Part shown: positions 55,689 to 64,000 of the stretch, in pieces
How the letters are laid out: the number at the start of each line of letters is the position of its first letter
Position numbering within the stretch: position 1 is the stretch's first letter
Assembly (NCBI GenBank): GCA_018816885.1
Contig: JAHIUS010000021.1
Coordinates: 41,606-105,605 of the forward strand
Direction: 5' to 3'
DNA length: 64,000 nt
Source of the DNA: Patescibacteria group bacterium
GTDB taxonomy: Bacteria > Patescibacteriota > Gracilibacteria > UBA1369 > UBA12470
Notes under the pieces: model-generated
The model's database searches: none
Seen by the model: only the letters and a program-made list of their open reading frames with translations
What the model was told of the DNA's origin: nothing
Position numbers and translations under genes: made by a program

Positions 55689-58319
55689 TTATGTGTTAGG
55701 GATTTTTGCTACCAAGTGACCTCTATAGCGATCAGGGACAATTAATTCCGTGTGATTAAGCACATAGTCTATGGCTGCCTCATATTTGTTTAGAAGAGTG
55801 TCTTGGCTGCCGCTTTGCAGGCTGAATGTGTAGTAGTCGAATATGATGTAGCCGTATCCGAGAGCTTTTAATCTTTCCGTAAGAAGATCGGGGTCTCTTT
55901 CTACATAAAGACAGTTTAGGTCGTCGATGTATTGGTCGTTGTAAGTTCTACTGAAGTTGTCCGGGATATAGTAGTTGAGGGTTGTTCCTATTTTCCAGAT
56001 AAAGTCGTACTGTCCGTCTTGATCTTCTCTGAAGATTTCTTCAACAAGGTGTGCGTACGGGAATATTGCGAGTTCGGCTTGATCCGCTGTGATTGTATCT
56101 GTTGCGTAAAGCAGAAGCGGTGATTTGCCGGCCATGCTTAATCTGAAGACGAGTGCGCCTATTATGAACAGGATAATTACCGTGTTTGTCAGGTATTTCG
56201 AGAATTTATCTTTGTTAAGTTCATAGTTGTCCATGAGTCCTGCGATTGCTATGGTTAGCGCTATGAATCCCGGTAGCCCGTACCATATGATTCCGTTGCT
56301 TGTTATTGTCCAAAATATCCAATAAGGTACTCCGAATACCAGAAGGATTTGCCATTTCCGGCTTGGTTTTTTAAAAGGGATGAAGAGTAGGAAGGCCGGG
56401 ATTAGAGCGAGAAACGCCCATTTGATGTCGATATACATTCCTTGTGTGCCTTGGTCGTTCATGGTTGTGTGCCATGGCAGGGTAAGGTATTTCTGGAAAA
56501 ACGGGCTGTATCCGAGGTACCTGTCCAGTTCTTCCGTTGTTCCCGTGGCTTCGGTGCATAGCGTTCTGTCCAATCCGTACTCTTCTTCCATTAGTTGATA
56601 GTTCATTTCCGGTTGAGGGTGGTCGCCGAACAGCAAGCCTCTTGAACTTATCGAGTGACTTTCCGAGAAGTTTTTGATGAGCCACGGTGAGAATGCCAGT
56701 ACTGCGAGCAGAGCGAATGTCGTTGTGTATTTGAGGCCGTTAATACTTTTACTTTTAAAGATTTCCAATGCGATGATTCCGATAGAAAATATCAGCAATC
56801 CCGTCCCTGCAATTTTGAATGCCGGGTTGGTCGGGTCTATATCTGTTCCCATATTTATGTTTCCCGAAAGCACGAGCAGTCCCGTTCCGAAAAACAGGCC
56901 CGATAACGCACCTTTCCATTTATAGGCTGCGAATAGGAGCATTGTGATGCCCGTGAGTATTAGCATCAGGCTTGTGAGTTTTATACCGAATGCGAATCCG
57001 GCCATAAGTCCGGCTACTGTTATATAAGACATTTTCTCTCTTTTGCTTTCTGATTTTATCCCGAGATAAAGGCTTAAAAAGGCTATGATCGAGATAGCGA
57101 AATTCCCAAGATCGATCTTGTTGTCTTCTACTCCGTGAAACAGGAATAGAGGGGTTAGATAAAGTGTCGCTGTACCGAATAGTGCGCTTTTTGCGGATGC
57201 GAATTTTTTTATCACAAAATATAAGGCGAAAAGACATATTGTTGCGGGGAAGAATGATGCCAGGAACAGGGTTGCGGTTGTCCAGTTGAACATGGTGAAG
57301 CCGAGGCTCATGAAGAGCTCCCAGTAGTAGTTGCCGCCCATTCTTATGAGTCCTCCTTCTTCAAAAATTCTTTTGGCTATGTTGACATACTGGTTAAGTC
57401 CGTCCCATCCTCTCGGGGCGGGGGAGATGTTGTCTATGAAGTTCATGCTCAAAAAAAGACCTATCGCCAAGATCATAAGTAAGTTGATGTTGAGCATTTT
57501 TGTTTTGTACTCATATTTGAATGAGAACAGGGATTTTAAGATTTTTATTAAAGATTTGTGGCTGATTGCCAGCAGTATTATGAAAAGCCCCCATGTTCCG
57601 TATATGTTCAGTAAGTTTATCGTGCCAAGAAGGAAAGAAAATAGGGCTATGGCGAAGAGTCCGAGTCCCAGTGAAACCAATATGTTATCCGAGGATAGGG
57701 GTGGATTTTTTTTGTTCTGCAGTTTTTTTAATGCTGAAAATCCGAAAGAGATTGCAGTTAATGTGATTAATCCCATGATTAGCATCATTGCCGCTATTTT
57801 CGTGATTAACCCATATTCCGTATTGAATGTTTTTGGCAGGATGAATAACGGTTTTAATTCTTCCGGCATCCAGTCTGAAAAGGCTTCATGTATGTCTTTT
57901 AATGTAGAGTTATTCCCGGCTATCAGTTGTGTGTTTGCTGTGAATTCCGATGGGTCCGAGAGTTGTTTGAGATCTGCTATTCCTGTTGAGGCGTCATATT
58001 CGTATACCAAGTCGTCGCCCGTGTAGAACGAGGGATCTCTTATTATCAGGGCGCAATTTCCTGTTATCAGTGTTAATAAAAATATTGCGGCCAGGATTTT
58101 TTTGAATGTGAGGGTTATTTTTATCTCTGATTTGCCTTTTTCAAACCATATATATAGGCAGTAGCACGCGTAAAATAACGGGATAAGGAGTACATATAAA
58201 AGCCAGCCCGACGCTTCGGGGAGGCTGCCCGCGTAATAGGCGTGATTTTTGTAGAAAAAATATATGACAATTGAGATCCACGATACGGCAAGGAGATTTT
58301 TTGTGATTTTTGCGTGCAT
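55689..58319 (-). CDS. Multi-TM GT-C-type membrane protein, paralog B
   Basis: 876 aa, collinear with paralog A; shares GGLIRMGGNYYWELFMSLGFTMFNWTTATLFLASFFPA exactly. Confidence 0.7.
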   Translation of the reverse strand: MHAKITKNLLAVSWISIVIYFFYKNHAYYAGSLPEASGWLLYVLLIPLFYACYCLYIWFEKGKSEIKITLTFKKILAAIFLLTLITGNCALIIRDPSFYTGDDLVYEYDASTGIADLKQLSDPSEFTANTQLIAGNNSTLKDIHEAFSDWMPEELKPLFILPKTFNTEYGLITKIAAMMLIMGLITLTAISFGFSALKKLQNKKNPPLSSDNILVSLGLGLFAIALFSFLLGTINLLNIYGTWGLFIILLAISHKSLIKILKSLFSFKYEYKTKMLNINLLMILAIGLFLSMNFIDNISPAPRGWDGLNQYVNIAKRIFEEGGLIRMGGNYYWELFMSLGFTMFNWTTATLFLASFFPATICLFALYFVIKKFASAKSALFGTATLYLTPLFLFHGVEDNKIDLGNFAISIIAFLSLYLGIKSESKREKMSYITVAGLMAGFAFGIKLTSLMLILTGITMLLFAAYKWKGALSGLFFGTGLLVLSGNINMGTDIDPTNPAFKIAGTGLLIFSIGIIALEIFKSKSINGLKYTTTFALLAVLAFSPWLIKNFSESHSISSRGLLFGDHPQPEMNYQLMEEEYGLDRTLCTEATGTTEELDRYLGYSPFFQKYLTLPWHTTMNDQGTQGMYIDIKWAFLALIPAFLLFIPFKKPSRKWQILLVFGVPYWIFWTITSNGIIWYGLPGFIALTIAIAGLMDNYELNKDKFSKYLTNTVIILFIIGALVFRLSMAGKSPLLLYATDTITADQAELAIFPYAHLVEEIFREDQDGQYDFIWKIGTTLNYYIPDNFSRTYNDQYIDDLNCLYVERDPDLLTERLKALGYGYIIFDYYTFSLQSGSQDTLLNKYEAAIDYVLNHTELIVPDRYRGHLVAKIPNT

Positions 58320-58551
58320 GATTAGGGTTTTATGTGTTTTGTTTCAGGTTGAACTATATTTGTTTTTGTCCCGATTGACAATTGTAATTTCCTGAGTTAA
58401 ATTTCTGTTGTAATTATTTGTATTTAAGTCTTCTCGGATTGTAGATAAGAATAAGTGGCAGAGTGAATTTCAATTCATTTTTAAATAAAAAGAACTAGGT
58501 TTAAAATTGATCTCCATATCTGGATCCGGAAGGTGCTAACCTGAAATTATC

Positions 58552-60081
58552 ATGAATACCAGTTTGATTGTCCTGCTTATTTTTGCGGGTCTGGCTCTCG
58601 GAGGAGGGGTAGGTTTTTTCATAAGAAATAACCAAAAGAAAGAGGAGGAAAGGAAGGCGGAAGATGAAAAGAATCGTATTTTACAGGAGGCGAACTCTAA
58701 GGTTAAGGAGATGCTTTTTGAGGCTCGAAATGATGCACTCAAGGTACAGGAGGAGGCGAAAAAGGAGGAAAGAGAGAAAAGAATAAAGCTGCAGGCTATC
58801 GAGGAGAGGCTTGTTAAGAAGGAGGATGTTTTGGATCAGAAGATGGATGCTTCGGAGAAACTTAAGGAAGATTTGGAGAATAAAGTTTCTTCCGTAAAAC
58901 AACTTAAGCTGGAGGTTCAGGCTATTTGCGAGCAACAGAAGGGTCAGCTTGAGAAGGTTGCTAATTTGTCCAAGGATGAGGCCAGGGAGCTTTTACTCAA
59001 AAAAGTTGAGGAGGAGTATAAGGATGAAATTGTTGAGCATATTAAGAAATTGGAGATTTCTATGAGAGAGGAAGCGGAAGTTAAGGCGAAGCATGCTATT
59101 GCGGATGCTATTCAGAAATATGCCGCCGAGACCGCCGTCGAGTCGACAGCTACTCTTGTTGCTCTTCCGAATGATGAGATGAAAGGTCGGATTATCGGTC
59201 GTGAGGGGCGGAATATTAACGCTTTTGAGCAAATTACAGGTGTGGATGTGATTGTTGACGATACTCCCGGGTCGATTGTTATTAGCGGTTTTGATCTTGT
59301 GAGGCGGTATGTTGCTAAGATTGCTCTTGAAAGGCTGATCGAGGATGGGCGAATTCATCCCGCTCGTATCGAAGAGATGGTTCAGAGGGTTAAAGGAGAG
59401 GTTAATGTTCTTATTAAGGAGCTTGGTGAAAGAGCTGCCGTTGAAACCGGAGTTATCGGTCTTCCCACTAATCTTGTTAAAATTCTTGGGCGGCTTAAGT
59501 TCAGGATCAGTTATGGACAAAATGTTCTTAAACATTCTATGGAGGTTGCTTTTCTTGCCGGTCATTTGGCCGTCGAGCTTGGTGCAGATGTTTCTATCTG
59601 TAAAAAGGCCGGATTACTGCATGATATCGGTAAAGCTGTGGATCACGAAATTCAAGGTAAACATGCCGCTATCGGGCGTGATATTCTTAAGAAATTCGGA
59701 GTTTCCGATGATGTTATTCATTGTGTTGAAGCGCATGAAGGAGATATTCCAGCCGATAGCATTGAGGCCAAAATCGTTCAGGCCGCTAACCTGATATCTA
59801 TCGCTCGTCCCGGAGCTGATAAGGACAATCTTGATAACTTCTTGAATCGTCTTGAAGAGATCGAGAACTTATCCAATAGCTTCGAAGGAGTTAGGAAGTC
59901 TTACGCTATTCAAGCCGGGCGCGAAGTTCGCGTGTTCGTTGATCCTAAACAGGTTGATGATCTTCAGTCTATCAAACTTTCTCACGATATTGCTCGCAAA
60001 ATCGAACATGATCTCAAGTATCCCGGACAGATTAAGGTCGAGGTTGTGAGGGAAATGCGGGAGGAGGCGTTTGCAGAGTAG
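58552..60081 (+). CDS. rny: Ribonuclease Y
   Basis: N-terminal TM, coiled coil, KH (MKGRIIGREGRNINAFEQITGVDVIVDDTPG), HD (GLLHDIGKAVDHE). Confidence 0.96.
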   Translation: MNTSLIVLLIFAGLALGGGVGFFIRNNQKKEEERKAEDEKNRILQEANSKVKEMLFEARNDALKVQEEAKKEEREKRIKLQAIEERLVKKEDVLDQKMDASEKLKEDLENKVSSVKQLKLEVQAICEQQKGQLEKVANLSKDEARELLLKKVEEEYKDEIVEHIKKLEISMREEAEVKAKHAIADAIQKYAAETAVESTATLVALPNDEMKGRIIGREGRNINAFEQITGVDVIVDDTPGSIVISGFDLVRRYVAKIALERLIEDGRIHPARIEEMVQRVKGEVNVLIKELGERAAVETGVIGLPTNLVKILGRLKFRISYGQNVLKHSMEVAFLAGHLAVELGADVSICKKAGLLHDIGKAVDHEIQGKHAAIGRDILKKFGVSDDVIHCVEAHEGDIPADSIEAKIVQAANLISIARPGADKDNLDNFLNRLEEIENLSNSFEGVRKSYAIQAGREVRVFVDPKQVDDLQSIKLSHDIARKIEHDLKYPGQIKVEVVREMREEAFAE

Positions 60082-60085
60082 GTTT

Positions 60086-60149
60086 TAGATACAAGACATA
60101 AGATATAAGACTCAAGAAGATGGTGTTTTGCTGTGCAAAACAGTTTATT
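60086..60149 (+). repeat. Heptad array (5 x 7 bp) plus hairpin-family copy
   Basis: TAGATAC AAGACAT AAGATAT AAGACTC AAGAAGA then TGGTGTTTTGCTGTGCAAAACAGTTTATT. Confidence 0.9.
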
Positions 60150-60167
60150 GATATATGGTGCTAAGGT

Positions 60168-60797
60168 TTATCCTGCAGCTTCTTCGCTTGGGAATTGTGG
60201 TTCTAAAACCCATTCCATTATTTCTGGCTCTCCTTGTGAGTTGCAGTCAATATCCATTATTGTCCAAAATTTGGTATCTATGGCATCTTGCAATACCCTC
60301 TTGCATTCTTCACTAGTAGTTTCTCTTAATTCTTCTAATCCCAATTCCTCTGATTCTTCGTTGAGTATGCCAAATAGTTCTAGATGGTCTATTGAACAAA
60401 GAGTTTCTCCTTGTACTTCGAAACAGTCACAGGTGCTAGCCGCAAGTAATTCTTCGTCGGCAGGTAGGTTTGTTGCTAATTCTCTTTCTGTAGGGCAGTC
60501 GACTCCTAAAAATTCATTGTAACAACGATCTATATCTTCTTGGCTTGCTATTCCTGGAGAGAGTGGGTATCCCATCCATTTTTTCCCTCCCCATGTGTAT
60601 ACTTCCATACCTTGCTCTTGGCAGTATGGTGACAGTGTGTTTGTAGTTTCTCTTAAGTGTGGATCTCCTCTTAATTCGGCTGATAGATTATCAAATCCGT
60701 TTGTTAGGTTGTCACATCCTGCTAATCCTGCAGATGCTAATGCTGCTAAAGCAATTAAGACTGGTCTTGCGAATCTGTTAGGTGTTTCTGTTGACAT
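60168..60797 (-). CDS. Putative Cys-rich lipoprotein (start revised to MSTETPNRF)
   Basis: LIALAALASAGLAGC lipobox. Confidence 0.6.
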   Translation of the reverse strand: MSTETPNRFARPVLIALAALASAGLAGCDNLTNGFDNLSAELRGDPHLRETTNTLSPYCQEQGMEVYTWGGKKWMGYPLSPGIASQEDIDRCYNEFLGVDCPTERELATNLPADEELLAASTCDCFEVQGETLCSIDHLELFGILNEESEELGLEELRETTSEECKRVLQDAIDTKFWTIMDIDCNSQGEPEIMEWVLEPQFPSEEAAG

Positions 60798-60907
60798 GTT
60801 TTGATTGGTTAAATGTTGAGCAAAGTTTGTCATTTGTCTGTTTTTGATGCAACTTTTTGAGCTTGCGTTAAAAAAAAACTTTTATTGTCGATTTTTCAAA
60901 AATCCTC

Positions 60908-60936
60908 TTGACGCTTGTGCTTCAGATCAATAGAAT
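60908..60936 (+). promoter_or_regulatory. Sigma70-type promoter of groES-groEL
   Basis: TTGACG - 17 nt - TAGAAT. Confidence 0.85.
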
Positions 60937-60962
60937 TAGCACCGCTCTATTTGGAGTGCTAA
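60936..60962. promoter_or_regulatory. CIRCE element (HrcA operator)
   Basis: TTAGCACCG-N9-GAGTGCTAA against consensus TTAGCACTC-N9-GAGTGCTAA (16/18 arm positions). Confidence 0.93.
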
Positions 60963-60979
60963 ATTTAACCTTTAAAACT

Positions 60980-61270
60980 ATGGCAAAGATTCAACCATTG
61001 GGCGACAGATTGGTCGTCAAGCGCCTGGAAAAAGAACAGGTGACCGCTTCGGGGATTGTTTTGCCCGACAGTGTGAAAGAAAAACCGGATGAGGGAGAGG
61101 TGATTGCAGTTGGTCCGGGGCGAATGAACGATAATGGCGAAAGAACTCCTCTTGAGGTTCAAGCAGGGGACAAGGTGCTTTTCACCAAGTACGGCCCATC
61201 GGAAGTAAAAGTTGATGGGGAAGAGCTTTTGATTCTTAACGAATCCGATGTTCTTGCAAAAATCTCATAA
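60980..61270 (+). CDS. groES: Co-chaperonin GroES (start revised from 60908)
   Basis: [45 protein letters not shown]; 60908 is the -35 box. Confidence 0.97.
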   Translation: MAKIQPLGDRLVVKRLEKEQVTASGIVLPDSVKEKPDEGEVIAVGPGRMNDNGERTPLEVQAGDKVLFTKYGPSEVKVDGEELLILNESDVLAKIS

Positions 61271-61305
61271 GTTCTTTGATTTTTGATTTTATATCTTTAA
61301 TTTAA

Positions 61306-62940
<1,635 letters not shown>

Positions 62941-63080
62941 GATTTCATGAATTATTTCGCTTACGGCTTCGCTTTCTTATTTTCTCGGGCTAACGTGTAC
63001 GCCCTCGAAAAATAAGAAGTGTTGCAGATGTAAGCTCAATAATCATAAAATCCTTAGGTGAACCTCCTCATTAGGGCTTC

Positions 63081-63100
63081 GACCCCGCCTTGGCGGGGTC
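63081..63100. repeat. GC-rich near-palindrome GACCCCGCCTTGGCGGGGTC
   Basis: 9-bp arms around TT; same class as palindromes in the broken tRNA. Confidence 0.85.
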
Positions 63101-63163
63101 TGCAGAGTCATTCGGAATAAATTCAATTCCTCTTGTGAATTTATAATCTAAGATTTTTATCTT

Positions 63164-63400
63164 ATGACTAATAATGAAGAAAAAGCTGCGGTTTATATGG
63201 AGGGGTGTCATTGTAATCATGTTAAAGTTGATTCTGATGGACATGACTGTGCACTTAAGATGAAGAGATGTACGGGTAATTACGGCGAAGTTATTACTTG
63301 TGTTAAACAAAAGAAATTTTGGTGGTTTAGAATAATTCCGGCTTCAATTTTGTGGATTTTCAAGGAGATGTTTCTTAGATCGGCCTGTTGTGTGAAATAG
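63164..63400 (+). CDS. Small Cys/His-rich hypothetical protein
   Basis: 78 aa, EGCHCNHVKVDSDGHDCALKMKRC. Confidence 0.5.
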   Translation: MTNNEEKAAVYMEGCHCNHVKVDSDGHDCALKMKRCTGNYGEVITCVKQKKFWWFRIIPASILWIFKEMFLRSACCVK

Positions 63401-63443
63401 GCAAAAGCTAATCGACAAGTTTTTTATGGGGATTTTTGGGCTT

Positions 63444-63752
63444 TTATCTGGCTATGATGCCAAATGCTGCTCTAGGAGGACATGCTGGCCTATCTTCTTC
63501 TGGTAGTTTTTGCCAAGCTTCATAAGCTTTTTCTTTGGCTTGTTCCTTATCATCTTCTGCTATTCCTGGACGACACTGATGTATTATTGAATATCCCCCT
63601 GTTTCGCTGTCACTTTCACATAATACGATACATTTTAGCTCTTCTCTCGTTGAGCCCTGTTGTTCTGAGACTGTTCGATTTTCAGGGCATCCTGTAAGTG
63701 CAAGTCCTACTACAGTTGCGGGAAGAGCAAGTTTTTTTAAAGTTTCTAACAT
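63444..63752 (-). CDS. Putative small lipoprotein (start revised to MLETLKKLAL)
   Basis: MLETLKKLALPATVVGLALTGC lipobox. Confidence 0.6.
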   Translation of the reverse strand: MLETLKKLALPATVVGLALTGCPENRTVSEQQGSTREELKCIVLCESDSETGGYSIIHQCRPGIAEDDKEQAKEKAYEAWQKLPEEDRPACPPRAAFGIIAR

Positions 63753-64000
63753 AATTATGTGGTTATAGGATGGTGAGTGTATTATATTACTAATATTGAC
63801 GCAAGGCTTCCTTCCCAAAAATCCCCAATTCTTAAGGTATTTTTGCTTTTGCCTATTTCGGGATATAGGGAAAAAACGTCTGCTGTTTTAGTTTGTTAAG
63901 GGCTTGTGTAAGCTGATAAATGGAGTTTATCTTTTTACAAAAGTTTATATGTCTAAAAAAAGGCTTGTGCATGCGGTTCGAAAAACGTGAAAAAAGATGG

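Overview
This 64 kb window looks like a chromosomal segment from a Candidate Phyla Radiation type bacterium (Peregrinibacteria-like by gene content; the lineage is inference). It uses the standard code, with TGA as a real stop. Positions 1-9037 (minus) carry an informational and nucleotide run: secE-nusG-[2 ORFs]-rplK-[ORF]-rplA-MBL-dut-tmk-folD-purF-purD. Positions 9256-18303 (plus) carry a four-gene surface locus: two proteins each made of three tandem T4SS-pilin-like two-helix modules, a ~1580-aa protein with one such module plus ~10 PKD-like repeats and a C-terminal 'LFPVSG'-hydrophobic-KR tail, and a 3-TM Pro-rich protein with 6 PKD domains. Other identified genes include aspA/fumC, rlmE, rsmG, rsmE, polX, an ECF sigma with a probable anti-sigma, typA, a DEAD helicase, an MscS channel, an eIF2B/R15P-isomerase-like protein, pepA, a DHH phosphoesterase, trxB, cobO, a class II RNR (nrdJ), two paralogous GT-C-like membrane proteins, rny and groES-groEL with CIRCE. 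A tRNA-Gln(TTG) is flanked by mobile debris: a broken tRNA copy, a GIY-YIG ORF with an AT-tract frameshift, and an N-terminally truncated large serine recombinase. The most unusual signals are: (i) intergenic arrays of degenerate 7-bp repeats, often exactly 5 units (35 bp), at a dozen or more gene junctions, several followed directly by a conserved hairpin (TGGAGTTTY-GC..GC-RAAAC-GG); one array lies inside a coding sequence; (ii) the multi-pilin/PKD locus; (iii) two tandem NrdR-like boxes separated from nrdJ by one of the composite repeat elements. All calls were made by reading; no searches were run.
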